Assembly: GCF_020102855.1 (NCBI RefSeq)
Contig: NZ_JADHZD010000002.1
Coordinates: 1-64,000, forward strand
Reading direction: 5' to 3'
Length of the DNA stretch: 64,000 nt
Source: Nocardioides lacusdianchii
GTDB lineage: Bacteria; Actinomycetota; Actinomycetes; Propionibacteriales; Nocardioidaceae
Part shown: piece by piece, positions 43,227-51,606 of the stretch
Layout: every line of letters begins with the position of its first letter
How positions within the stretch are numbered: position 1 is the stretch's first letter
The notes under the pieces: model-generated
Seen by the model: only the letters and a program-made list of their open reading frames with translations
The model's database searches: none
What the model was told of the DNA's origin: nothing
Made by a program: the position numbers and the translations under genes

Positions 43227-43975
43227 GCGTCGACCTTGCTCCGGTGCAGGCGTGCACGGCGCTCGGACAGGCCCCAGCGGGTGATCTTCTTCAGCGACTC
43301 GCTGGCCACCTGGCCGCTCATCTTGGAGTCACCGCGCACGCGCTCGATGAACTCGATCGGCACCTCGGTGACCCGGAGGCCGCGCGAGACCGTGCGGTAG
43401 GCGAGGTCGGTCTGGAACACGTATCCAGTAGACAGCACGGACTCAAGGTCGATCGCCTCGAGCGTGGCACGCCGGAACAGGCGGAAGCCGGCGGTGGCGT
43501 CCTTGACGCGCATGCCGAGCAGGAGCCGGACGTAGAGGTTGCCGCCGCGCGAGAGCAGCAGCCGCTGGAGGGGCCAGTTCACCACGGAGCCGCCGGGCAC
43601 GTAGCGCGAGCCGATCACCAGGTCCGCGGTGTGCAGGGCGTCGAGGAGCCGGTGGAGCTGCTCGGGCTGGTGGGAGCCGTCGGCGTCCATCTCGCCGATG
43701 ACGTCGTAGCCGGCGCGCAGCGCGACGTCGAAACCGTTGAGGTAGGCAGCGCCGAGGCCGGCCTTCTCCGTGCGGTGCACCACGCTGATCGCCGGATCGC
43801 CGGCGGCCAGGGCGTCGGCGAGGTCACCCGTCCCGTCGGGGCTGTTGTCGTCGACGATCATCACGTCGACACCGGGCTGGGCGCGGCGCAGGCGCTCGAC
43901 GATCCACTCGATGTTCTCCGACTCGTTGTAGGTCGGGATGACCATCACGACCCTGCCGAGCCCCTCGACACTCAC
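43223..43975 (-). CDS. Polyprenol phosphate mannosyltransferase (Ppm1-like GT2)
   Basis: Protein of 250 residues, GT-A fold family 2. Motifs are MVIPTYNESENIEWIVERL, VMIVDDNSPDGTGDLADAL, and GEMDADGSHQPEQL (the DxD motif). The C-terminal FIERVRGDSKMSG is typical of dolichol/polyprenol phosphate mannose synthases. It should make polyprenol-phosphate mannose for lipoglycan and protein mannosylation. GTG 43975 overlaps the lnt stop. In mycobacteria Lnt and Ppm1 are fused as one protein; here they are adjacent genes. Confidence 0.88.
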   Translation of the reverse strand: MSVEGLGRVVMVIPTYNESENIEWIVERLRRAQPGVDVMIVDDNSPDGTGDLADALAAGDPAISVVHRTEKAGLGAAYLNGFDVALRAGYDVIGEMDADGSHQPEQLHRLLDALHTADLVIGSRYVPGGSVVNWPLQRLLLSRGGNLYVRLLLGMRVKDATAGFRLFRRATLEAIDLESVLSTGYVFQTDLAYRTVSRGLRVTEVPIEFIERVRGDSKMSGQVASESLKKITRWGLSERRARLHRSKVDA

Positions 43976-45507
43976 GCCTGCTGACCTCGTCCCGGTGACG
44001 GTGCGACGGCGCGGTCGCTCCGTCGGCCACGACGATAGGCGATCAGGGCCGCGAACGTGTGCACGACGAGGAAGACGAGGGTGAACCTCGCCGGCCAGAC
44101 CCCGAGTCGTACGGCGGGGGTGATCGTGGTGCTGAGCCCCACGGCCTCCACCAGGACCTCCTGGGTGCGCGCGGGCGCCGACGCGACGACCGACCCGTCG
44201 GGCCGGACGACACCCGAGACGCCGTTGATCGCGGCCACGACGACCCAGCGCCCGGTCTCGAGCGCCCGCAGCCGGCTGATCTCGAACTGCTGGTCGAGCT
44301 GGGCCGTCTTGCTGAAGAGCACGTTGCTCGTCTGCACCGTCACCAGCTCGGCCCCGCGGGCGACCTGTCCGGAGATCACGTCGTCGTAGGCGACGTCGAA
44401 GCAGATCGCGTCGGCCACCAGGAGGTCGCCGACCCGGATCGGGACGAGGCTGGTGCCGCGGACCATGTCGCGTGGCACCAGCCGGAGCTGGCCGTAGGTG
44501 TCGGGGATCAGGCTGCCGCGGAACGGGATGTACTCGCCGTACGGCACGGGGTTGCGCTTGGTGTAGCGGTCGGCGCTGCCCAGTCCCGGCTCGAAGACGA
44601 TCCCCTGGTTGAGGACCCGCGTGTCGTCGAGCGGGTCGTCCGCGATCGCTCCGACGAGGACCGGTACGCCGATCGCCTCGGTGGCGGCCTCGATCCCGGC
44701 GCTGGCGCGCTCGTCGGTGAAGGGGTCGACCGCCGTGGAGTTCTCCGGCCACACCACGAAGTCGGGCGCCGGGACCAGCCCCTCTGCGACGTCCTCGGCG
44801 AGCTGCTGGGTGGCCCGCACGTGGTTGTCGGTGACCTCGCGGTTGACCGCGACGATGTCGGTCCCGTCACCGGGGATGTTGCCCTGCACCGCGGCGACGG
44901 TGGCAGTGCCGGTCTCCTCCACCGGGACCGTGACGAGCACGGGTGCGAAGGTCACCACGGCCAGTGCGCCGACCGCGGCGTACGTCGTGCGCGTGGGCGT
45001 CCGGAGACCGAGCAGCAGCCACGCCAGCACCGTCCCCGTGAGGGCGACGAGGAAGCTCACCGCCGTCATCCCGATCCACGGGATCGCGTCGGCCCACGGA
45101 GTGTCGGCGGTCGCGTAGACGAGGCGGCCGAAGGGCATGCCGCTGAACGGGAAGCCGCTGCGCCAGGTCTCGATCCCGACCCACCACAGGGCGGCCCACA
45201 CGGGCCACGCACGCTGGCGGAGGCTCCACGACAGCCCGATGCCCAGCGGCACGAAGAACGACGCCTCCAGGGCGCACATGGCGATCCAGGCGTCGGTGCC
45301 GACCGACCGCATCCACACCATCACCGCATAGGTGAACGTGATGCCGAACAGCAGGCTCGGCAGCCACGCACGCCGCGCGCGCAGGCCGCGCACCGAGAAG
45401 ACCAGCGCCGCGATCGCCGGCGGCATGAGCCACGACCAGCCGATCGGCTCGAAGGCCGCTGCCAGCACGAGTCCGCCCACGAGGGCGAGGAGGCAGCGCT
45501 GCGGCAC
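43972..45507 (-). CDS. lnt: Apolipoprotein N-acyltransferase
   Basis: Protein of 511 residues with six or more N-terminal helices and a C-terminal nitrilase-like domain. The catalytic Glu-Lys-Cys triad is visible in VVWPENSTA, YTKRNPVPYGEYIPFR and ADAICFDVAYDD. It transfers the third acyl chain to the N-terminal Cys of lipoproteins in the membrane. The window encodes several lipoprotein substrates. It starts the lnt-ppm1-fxsA operon. Start at 45507 places MPQRC right before the first helix. Confidence 0.9.
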   Translation of the reverse strand: MPQRCLLALVGGLVLAAAFEPIGWSWLMPPAIAALVFSVRGLRARRAWLPSLLFGITFTYAVMVWMRSVGTDAWIAMCALEASFFVPLGIGLSWSLRQRAWPVWAALWWVGIETWRSGFPFSGMPFGRLVYATADTPWADAIPWIGMTAVSFLVALTGTVLAWLLLGLRTPTRTTYAAVGALAVVTFAPVLVTVPVEETGTATVAAVQGNIPGDGTDIVAVNREVTDNHVRATQQLAEDVAEGLVPAPDFVVWPENSTAVDPFTDERASAGIEAATEAIGVPVLVGAIADDPLDDTRVLNQGIVFEPGLGSADRYTKRNPVPYGEYIPFRGSLIPDTYGQLRLVPRDMVRGTSLVPIRVGDLLVADAICFDVAYDDVISGQVARGAELVTVQTSNVLFSKTAQLDQQFEISRLRALETGRWVVVAAINGVSGVVRPDGSVVASAPARTQEVLVEAVGLSTTITPAVRLGVWPARFTLVFLVVHTFAALIAYRRGRRSDRAVAPSPGRGQQA

Positions 45508-45874
45508 GGGTCAGACCGTAGCCGACGGCTGCGCACCTGCAGCGGAGCGGGAGGGACGTAGGGGCTTCGGACCAACGCGCGACCGGCTGGCTGGCGATCG
45601 CGCGAAGTTGTCTAAGGCCCCGTGGTCCCTCCCGCATCCGGCCCCCGCGGGGCGCTCTCGACGGGACGCCGGACGGTGGGCATCGCTGGCTTCGCGTACC
45701 CCACGTCGGACCTCCCGGTGTCGAAGGCGCCACCCACGAGCTGCACAGGCGGACCCCGAGACCCTCTCTCCGCCGCAGCGCAGTGTCAACACGGCTCTGA
45801 CCAGCCAGAACGCGCGTTGTCGCAGGTCAGCGACGTGCGATCACTGGGAACTCACTGAGAAAATTTCACCTGGA
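45508..45874. other. Gap between the lnt and kal genes
   Basis: This gap of nearly 400 bases (45508-45904) lies between the lnt start and the end of kal, both on the minus strand, so it must hold the promoter of the lnt operon. Its high-coordinate end contains the kal terminator hairpin. I see no gene, tRNA or recognisable riboswitch in the remainder; short frames in it lack ribosome sites. Confidence 0.4.
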
Positions 45875-45901
45875 TCGGCGTGTCGTGCCGTGACACGCCG
45901 A
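45875..45901 (-). terminator. 10-bp perfect stem terminator after kal
   Basis: TCGGCGTGTC (45875-45884) and GACACGCCGA (45892-45901) pair perfectly around a 7-base loop, starting four bases after the kal stop. On the transcribed strand AATTTTC-like sequence lies about ten bases beyond. The strong stem and its position point to a terminator of the lysine operon. Confidence 0.65.
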
Positions 45902-45904
45902 CGC

Positions 45905-46318
45905 CTAGTGCGACGCGGGAGGTACGACGACGGTGCCGGTGGCGGTGGTCGCCACGACCGGCGGATCGAGGACCTCGGCAGCGCCGGGCGCGGCCTCGGT
46001 CGGAGCGCCGCGTCCGACCACGTGCACGGCGAAGTCCATCACCCGGCTACGGGTCCCTTCCCGGACGAGGGTCGCGGTGATCTCCAGTACGTCACCGGCG
46101 CGCACCGGCGCCTTGAACTGGACGTCGGAGTAGGAGGCGAAGAGGCCCTCGTCGCCGTCGAGGACGATGCACATCTCGGTGGCGACGTCGCCGAACAGCC
46201 CGAGGCTGTAGGCGCCGTCGACCAGGTTGCCGGCGTAGTGGGCGTGGGAGTAGGGGACGTAGCGCCGGTGGGTGACCACGGTGCCCACTCGGTCCCCGGC
46301 GGGGTTGGTGTCGCTCAT
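45905..46318 (-). CDS. kal: 3-aminobutyryl-CoA ammonia-lyase (Kal)
   Basis: Protein of 137 residues, a hotdog-fold enzyme: VTHRRYVPYSHAHYAGNLVDGAYSLGLFGDVATEM and GLFASYSDVQFKAPVRAGDVLEI. In lysine fermentation Kal removes ammonia from 3-aminobutyryl-CoA to give crotonyl-CoA. The assignment rests on the hotdog pattern and on the position as the last gene of the kam operon; a generic thioesterase is the alternative. The ATG overlaps the kamE stop. The tail is Ala/Pro/Thr-rich. Confidence 0.8.
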   Translation of the reverse strand: MSDTNPAGDRVGTVVTHRRYVPYSHAHYAGNLVDGAYSLGLFGDVATEMCIVLDGDEGLFASYSDVQFKAPVRAGDVLEITATLVREGTRSRVMDFAVHVVGRGAPTEAAPGAAEVLDPPVVATTATGTVVVPPASH

Positions 46319-47052
46319 GAGGCCTTCTCCTGGGTGAGCCGGTGGACGATGAACGAGGCGACCTCGCCCGGCGTCGTGCCCCGGCTGAAGACACGGTCTA
46401 CGCCGAGCTCGTCGGCCATCGTCTCGTCGAAGCGGGGACCGCCCACGACCAGCAGCGGGCGCCGGGCTGCCGGGTAGGCCTCGCGGAAGGCCGCGGACAT
46501 CTCGCGGGTGTTGAGCAGGTGGGCGTCGCGCTGGGTGACGACCTGCGAGACGAGGACCGCGTCGGCCTTCTCCTCACGCGCGGCCTCGACGAGCTGCGGG
46601 ACGGACACCTGGGCGCCGAGGTTCACGACCTTGATCTCGCGGTAGTACTCCAGGCCCTTCTCCCCCGCGAACCCCTTGATGTTGAGGATCGCGTCGATGC
46701 CGACGGTGTGGGCGTCCGTGCCGATGCACGCGCCCACCACCGTGAGCCGGCGGCGCAGCGAGCGCTTGATCGAGGCGTTGGCCTCCTTCGGCGTGAGCAG
46801 CGGGTAGTCGCGCTCGACGACCTCGACCGTGCTGGGGTCGACGAGGTGGTTGACCCGGCCGTAGACGACGAAGAACGTGAAGCCCTCCCCCATCGGCTTG
46901 GCGTGCACGACCAGCGCGGGGTCCATGCCCATCTTGTTGGCGAGCTGCACCGCGGCGCCCTCGGCGACCTTGGAGTGCTCGATCGGCAGCGTGAACGACA
47001 GCTGCACCATCCCGTCACCGGTGGTGTCGCCGTACGGGCGGATCAGACTCAC
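46315..47052 (-). CDS. kamE: Lysine 5,6-aminomutase beta subunit
   Basis: Protein of 245 residues. The B12-binding Rossmann domain carries the base-off motif D113-A-H115-T-V-G118, and K126 lies eleven residues after the His, matching the PLP lysine (Lys144) of the clostridial enzyme. It continues with VNLGAQVSVPQLVEAAREEKADAVLVSQ. With the alpha subunit it moves the terminal amino group of lysine or beta-lysine from C6 to C5 using adenosylcobalamin and PLP. Overlaps kamD and kal by four bases. Confidence 0.92.
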   Translation of the reverse strand: MSLIRPYGDTTGDGMVQLSFTLPIEHSKVAEGAAVQLANKMGMDPALVVHAKPMGEGFTFFVVYGRVNHLVDPSTVEVVERDYPLLTPKEANASIKRSLRRRLTVVGACIGTDAHTVGIDAILNIKGFAGEKGLEYYREIKVVNLGAQVSVPQLVEAAREEKADAVLVSQVVTQRDAHLLNTREMSAAFREAYPAARRPLLVVGGPRFDETMADELGVDRVFSRGTTPGEVASFIVHRLTQEKAS

Positions 47053-48644
47053 GCGTCCCCCTCGAGGATCTCGGTCGCCGGGTTGTAGTAGTCGCGGGCC
47101 TTCCTCGCCACGCCGTCGAGGCCCCGGCCCTTGTCGGCGGGCCGCTTCATCAGGCCGAAGGTGCCGTCGGCGATCGCGGCCAGCAGCGGCGGGTCACCGG
47201 CGGAGTCCGTGTCGTCCTTGATCTCCTGGAGCAGCGCGATGGCCTCGCCGAGCACCTCACGGGCGCGCTGCGCGATGAAGCCGTCGGGAGCGGGCCGGAA
47301 GTCCTCGTGGAGCTTGCCCGCAGCGTTCATGACGTAGCGGACGTTCTGCAGCGCGAGGTCGCGGTCGGAGATCCACGGCGTGACGACGGCCTCGGTCATC
47401 ATCCCGACCAGCAGGATGCCCTGGCCGGTGAGCGCCCCGACGAGGTTGAAGAAGCCGTCGAGGAGGTAGCCCTTGAAGATGTCGCCGGTCATGTGGCGGG
47501 TGGGCGGCATCCACTTGAGAGGCGCGTCCGGGAACAGCTCGCGGGCGAGCATCGCGTGGGCCAGCTCGAGGCGGAACGAGTCGGGCACCTCAGGGTCGAT
47601 CTCGAAGGCGTGGCCCAGGCCGAGCTGCCAGTCCTCGAGCCCCGCCTCCTTGGCGAAGTACTCGTTGAGCAGCTGGCTGGTCGTCACCGTGTGCGCGGCC
47701 TCGACGGCGTCGGCGGTGGTGAGGTAGTTGTCCTCGCCGGTGTTGATGATGATCCCGGCGCGAGCATGGACCTGGCGGCTGAAGCGCTGGTCGACGAAGG
47801 TCCGGATCGGGTTGATGTCGCGGAAGAGGATGCCGTACATCGAGTCGTTGAGCATCATGTCGAGGCGCTCGAGCCCGGCGAGCGCGGCGATCTCCGGCAT
47901 GCAGAGGCCCGAGGCGTAGTTGGTGAGCCGGACGTAGCGGCCGAGCTCTCTCGACGTCTCGTCGAGCGCCGCGCGCATCAGGCGGAAGTTCTCCTGGGTG
48001 GCGTAGGTGCCGGCGAAGCCCTCGCGGGTCGCGCCCTCGGGCACGAAGTCGAGCAGCGACTGCCCCGTCGAGCGGATCACCGCGATCACGTCGGCGCCCT
48101 CGCGGGCCGCGGCCTGCGCCTGCGGGATGTCCTCGTGGATGTCGCCCGTGGCGACGATGAGGTAGATCCACGGCTTGCTGGGGGCATCACCCACCTTCGC
48201 GATCAACTTCTCGCGGGCGGCGCGCTGGCGGTCGATCTGCTTGATGCCGGCGCCGACCGCCCTGCGCGAGGCCGTCCGTGCGCGCGTGGCGTCCTTGCCC
48301 TCGGGCACGCGGAACGTCACCGACCCGGCGGCCGCCTTCTGGGCGAGAGTGAGGAGGTCGTCGCCCTCCCCGCGCAGCAGCGCGTCCCACACGGGCAGGC
48401 TGACGCCGTGCTCGAGGCCGACGTCGGCTCGTACGGCGTCGGTGAGCCGGTTGACCCAGGGGGTGCCGTCGGGGTCGGCGCCACCGAGGCCGGCCAGGCG
48501 CAGTGTGGCGCGCTCCACCGACACGGTGGTGTGGCGGGTGGCGAGGTCGACGATCGGCTTGCCGACCTGGCGGGCGAGCGTGCGCGCACGGCGTACGTCG
48601 GCGCGGTCGATGCCGAGCTGGCTGGCGGGCCTGCGGGTCGCCAT
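47049..48644 (-). CDS. kamD: Lysine 5,6-aminomutase alpha subunit
   Basis: Protein of 531 residues, the TIM-barrel subunit. Recognisable are SKPWIYLIVATGDIHEDIPQA, RLTNYASGLCMPEIAAL, MLNDSMYGILFRDINPIRTF and HARAGIIINTGEDNYLTTADAV, as in KamD of Clostridium and Fusobacterium. The start at 48644 overlaps the kdd stop (ATGA). A longer frame upstream is only the shadow of kdd. It combines with KamE to form an adenosylcobalamin-dependent enzyme, so the organism must make or import B12. Confidence 0.92.
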   Translation of the reverse strand: MATRRPASQLGIDRADVRRARTLARQVGKPIVDLATRHTTVSVERATLRLAGLGGADPDGTPWVNRLTDAVRADVGLEHGVSLPVWDALLRGEGDDLLTLAQKAAAGSVTFRVPEGKDATRARTASRRAVGAGIKQIDRQRAAREKLIAKVGDAPSKPWIYLIVATGDIHEDIPQAQAAAREGADVIAVIRSTGQSLLDFVPEGATREGFAGTYATQENFRLMRAALDETSRELGRYVRLTNYASGLCMPEIAALAGLERLDMMLNDSMYGILFRDINPIRTFVDQRFSRQVHARAGIIINTGEDNYLTTADAVEAAHTVTTSQLLNEYFAKEAGLEDWQLGLGHAFEIDPEVPDSFRLELAHAMLARELFPDAPLKWMPPTRHMTGDIFKGYLLDGFFNLVGALTGQGILLVGMMTEAVVTPWISDRDLALQNVRYVMNAAGKLHEDFRPAPDGFIAQRAREVLGEAIALLQEIKDDTDSAGDPPLLAAIADGTFGLMKRPADKGRGLDGVARKARDYYNPATEILEGDA

Positions 48645-49723
48645 CACAGCCTCCGCTCGAAGAGCGACCGGACGCCGGCGTCGGCGCGCAGCAGCTCCAT
48701 GGCGTACGCCGCGTGGCCGGGGACGTAGCCGTTGCCGACGAGCATCCGCACGTCGGCGGCGAGGCCCTCCGCGCCGAGCGCGGCGGCGCTGAAGCTGGTG
48801 GCCATGGAGAAGAAGATGACGGTGCCGCCCTCCGTGGTCGCGAGGATCGCGCCGCCCTCGCAGCCGGGGACGTCGACGCACACGACCGTGACGTCGGCCG
48901 GACCGCCGGCGGCGGTGACCGCCTCGCGGAGCGCGATCGGGTCGCGGGCGTCAGCGATCGCCACGGCGTCGGCCAGGCCGGCGCCGGTGAGGAGGTCGTG
49001 CTCGGACTGGTGGGGCACCACGCCGATGGTGCGGGCCGCGCCGGCCGCACGTGCGGCCGCCAGGCTGAGCGAGCCCGACTTGCCCGCTCCGCCGATGACG
49101 GCGACGACCGGCTCCTTGCCGCGGGCGGCGTACTCCTCCACGACGCGGGCGGTCAGGGCGGGTGCGCCGCAGACGTCCATCACGCTGAGGGAGAGGGCGG
49201 GGTCGAGGTCGTCGGGGATGACGGCGGCGATGGAGCGCCCGAAGAGGATGGCGTAGCCGTCGCACGGCACCTGCTCGCTGCGACCGTCCCACGCGGCGAG
49301 GCCGTCCTCGATGACGAGCGGGGTCAGCGTCAGGCTGATCAGGGTGGCGACGCGGTCGCCGACCGCCAGGCCCAGGGGCGACTCGGGGCCGACCTCCTCG
49401 ACCGTGCCGACGAGCATCCCGCCGGACCCGGTGACCGGGTTCTGCATCTTGCCGCGGCTGGCGACGATGTCGAGCACCTCGGCGCGTACGCCGTCACCGC
49501 TGGTCTCGCCGTACGTGGTGTGCGCGCGCTCGAGCTGGCGGAACGACGCGGCGTCGAGGTTGAGCCTCTCGACCCGCACGCGGACCTCATCGGGCCACAG
49601 CTCGCGCCGGGTGTCGAGGCGCTGGGCGGCCTGGGGCAGCACGACGGCGTCGTCGAGGACGCGGTGCAGGCCGGTCGGATCGCCGGCACGCAGGCCGGTC
49701 TGGAGGTCCGAGGTGGGGGTCAT
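48644..49723 (-). CDS. kdd: L-erythro-3,5-diaminohexanoate dehydrogenase
   Basis: Protein of 359 residues, first gene of the minus-strand kam operon. NAD-binding is at VAVIGGAGKSGSLSLAAARAAG. The N-terminal part shows the Kdd pattern ELWPDEVRVRVERLNLDAASFRQL and KMQNPVTGSGGMLVGTVEEVGP. It oxidises 3,5-diaminohexanoate to 5-amino-3-oxohexanoate and releases ammonia. The ATG at 49723 is preferred because AGAAGG lies nine bases upstream; an ATG three codons earlier would have no spacing. It is divergent from kamA across a region with a perfect palindrome. Confidence 0.9.
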   Translation of the reverse strand: MTPTSDLQTGLRAGDPTGLHRVLDDAVVLPQAAQRLDTRRELWPDEVRVRVERLNLDAASFRQLERAHTTYGETSGDGVRAEVLDIVASRGKMQNPVTGSGGMLVGTVEEVGPESPLGLAVGDRVATLISLTLTPLVIEDGLAAWDGRSEQVPCDGYAILFGRSIAAVIPDDLDPALSLSVMDVCGAPALTARVVEEYAARGKEPVVAVIGGAGKSGSLSLAAARAAGAARTIGVVPHQSEHDLLTGAGLADAVAIADARDPIALREAVTAAGGPADVTVVCVDVPGCEGGAILATTEGGTVIFFSMATSFSAAALGAEGLAADVRMLVGNGYVPGHAAYAMELLRADAGVRSLFERRL

Positions 49724-49754
49724 GCGGTGCATCCTTCTAGGTTCCGGCAGTTCG

Positions 49755-49771
49755 GCCGCAAATCTTGCGGC
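49755..49771. promoter_or_regulatory. Palindromic operator GCCGCAA-ATC-TTGCGGC
   Basis: A perfect 7-bp inverted repeat with a three-base spacer lies 32 bases upstream of the kdd start in the kdd/kamA divergent region. Its shape is like AsnC/Lrp-type binding sites, and an Lrp/AsnC gene lies at 52685-53146 just past the lysine cluster. I infer it is the operator for lysine-catabolism control. Confidence 0.6.
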
Positions 49772-49889
49772 GTGGCATTGGACTCGCCGCAGGTTCTCCG
49801 CGTACTGTCCCAGATGTGTCGCCGACCACACAACCGGCGCGCCGCACGGCCACACCACGACCCGCTCGGGTCGGCATCAAGGAGATCTC

Positions 49890-51356
49890 ATGAGCATCGA
49901 GACCGCCACCCACCTCGGGCCAGGCCTCGCCAACGGACAGCCCTACCCCTACCAGCGGGTCGAGCTCGTCGAGCCCGACTGGACACGGTTCCCGGGATGG
50001 TCAGGCGTCACCGCCGAGGAGTGGGCGTCGGTCCAGTGGCAGCGCGCCCACTGCATCAAGAACGTCAAGCAGCTGCGTGAGCTGATGGGCGACCTCGTCG
50101 ACGACCGGTTCTACGCCGACCTCGAGCGCGACCAGGCCGAGCGGGCGACGATGTCGATGCTCGTGCCGCCGCAGATGATGAACACGATGGTCCCCACCGT
50201 GTCCCCCGCCGGTGCGGGCTCGCTCACCGAGGCGTTCTACGCCGACCCGATCCGCCACTACATGATCCCGGTGTTCAGCGACCGGCGCACCGACTGGCCC
50301 TCGCACCCGCACGCCGCGCGCGACTCGCTCCACGAGCACGACATGTGGGCCACCGAGGGCCTCACCCACCGCTACCCCACCAAGGTGCTCGCGGAGCTGC
50401 TGCCGACCTGCCCGCAGTACTGCGGCCACTGCACCCGTATGGACCTCGTCGGCAACTCGACGCCTGCGATCGAGAAGCTGAAGTTCGCCGGCAAGCCCAA
50501 CGACCGCCTCGGCGACATGCTCGACTACCTGCGCCGCACGCCGTCCGTGCGCGACGTCGTCGTCTCCGGCGGCGACGTCGCCAACATGCCGTGGCCCCGC
50601 CTCGAGGCGTTCCTCATGGCGGTCATGGAGGTCGACAACATCCGCGACATCCGTCTGGCCACCAAGGCGCTGATCGGCCTGCCGCAGCACTGGCTGCAGC
50701 CCGACGTCGTCGAGGGTGTCGGTCGCGTCGCCTCGCTGGCCCGCTCGCGCGGCGTCTCGCTCGCGATGCACACCCACGCCAACCACGCGGCCTCCGTCAC
50801 GCCGATCGTCGCCGAGGCGACCCGCGCGATGCTCGACGCCGGCCTGCGCGACGTACGCAACCAGGGCGTGCTGCTCAACGGCGTCAACGCCGACCCGCAC
50901 GCACTGCTCGACCTGTGCTTCAGCCTGCTCGACGGCGCGCAGATCATGCCCTACTACTTCTACATGTGCGACATGATCCCGTTCTCGGAGCACTGGCGGG
51001 TCTCGCTCGCCGACGCGCAGCGCCTCCAGCACCACATCATGGGCTACCTCCCGGGCTTCGCGACGCCGCGCATCGTGTGCGACGTCCCGTTCGTCGGCAA
51101 GCGCTGGGTGCACCAGAACGCCGACTACGACACCGCGCACGGCATCTCCTTCTGGACCAAGAACTACCGCACCTCGATCGAGGCCGACGACGCTGAGGCG
51201 CTCTCGCGCTTCTACGAGTACTACGACCCGATCCACACGCTGCCCGAGTCCGGCCAGCAGTGGTGGGAGGAGCACGGGCGGCTCGACGAGGCCTCGCTGA
51301 AGGCTGCGGAGATGGCCGAGGCGTCGCGGCGTACGGCGGCGCTCCAGGCTTGGTGA
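49890..51356 (+). CDS. kamA: Lysine 2,3-aminomutase (radical SAM, PLP)
   Basis: Protein of 488 residues with AAGGAGATCTC before the ATG. The radical SAM cluster motif is C174-x3-C178-x2-C181 (CPQYCGHC). Other features are VVVSGGDVANMP, SLAMHTHANH, and CDVPFVGKRWVHQ with a Lys that fits the PLP lysine of the family. It converts L-lysine to L-beta-lysine, the first step of the pathway finished by kamDE, kdd and kal. The longer frame to 49311 is the shadow of kdd. It is transcribed divergently from kdd. A C-terminal extension of about 50 residues is hydrophilic and may be for oligomerisation. Confidence 0.92.
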   Translation: MSIETATHLGPGLANGQPYPYQRVELVEPDWTRFPGWSGVTAEEWASVQWQRAHCIKNVKQLRELMGDLVDDRFYADLERDQAERATMSMLVPPQMMNTMVPTVSPAGAGSLTEAFYADPIRHYMIPVFSDRRTDWPSHPHAARDSLHEHDMWATEGLTHRYPTKVLAELLPTCPQYCGHCTRMDLVGNSTPAIEKLKFAGKPNDRLGDMLDYLRRTPSVRDVVVSGGDVANMPWPRLEAFLMAVMEVDNIRDIRLATKALIGLPQHWLQPDVVEGVGRVASLARSRGVSLAMHTHANHAASVTPIVAEATRAMLDAGLRDVRNQGVLLNGVNADPHALLDLCFSLLDGAQIMPYYFYMCDMIPFSEHWRVSLADAQRLQHHIMGYLPGFATPRIVCDVPFVGKRWVHQNADYDTAHGISFWTKNYRTSIEADDAEALSRFYEYYDPIHTLPESGQQWWEEHGRLDEASLKAAEMAEASRRTAALQAW

Positions 51357-51380
51357 GGGGCGGTTCGTCCTCTTCTCACG

Positions 51381-51466
51381 CTCGGGATCCCCGGCTGGCC
51401 GGGGATCCCCTAGGTTGTCGGCCTCTGCAAGGCCTGACAACCTGCGGGGGTCCCTGACAACCCCGC
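51381..51466. repeat. Left terminal inverted repeat and hairpins of the AbiEi-like cassette
   Basis: Three stacked structures: GGGATCCCCGG-CTGG-CCGGGGATCCC (51384-51409); AGGTTGTC-GGCC-loop-GGCC-T-GACAACCT (51412-51443); and GCGGGG-CCCCGC (51444-51466). The outermost 14 bases CTCGGGATCCCCGG at 51381-51394 are repeated inverted at 52630-52643. All three blocks recur in mirror order on the other side of the gene. They start 25 bases after the kamA stop, so they may also act as its terminator. Confidence 0.75.
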
Positions 51467-51606
51467 GGCGCCTGTCCTGCGCGTGGCCGGCTCGCTGGTC
51501 TGGTGGCGGGCCACCAGACGTCCACAGGCCGCGCTGATCGCCGTTCCTCCACATCTGGAGTCCTCGCCGGAGGCGAGCTGTCGGCGTCATTGACAAATCT
51601 GTGCGT

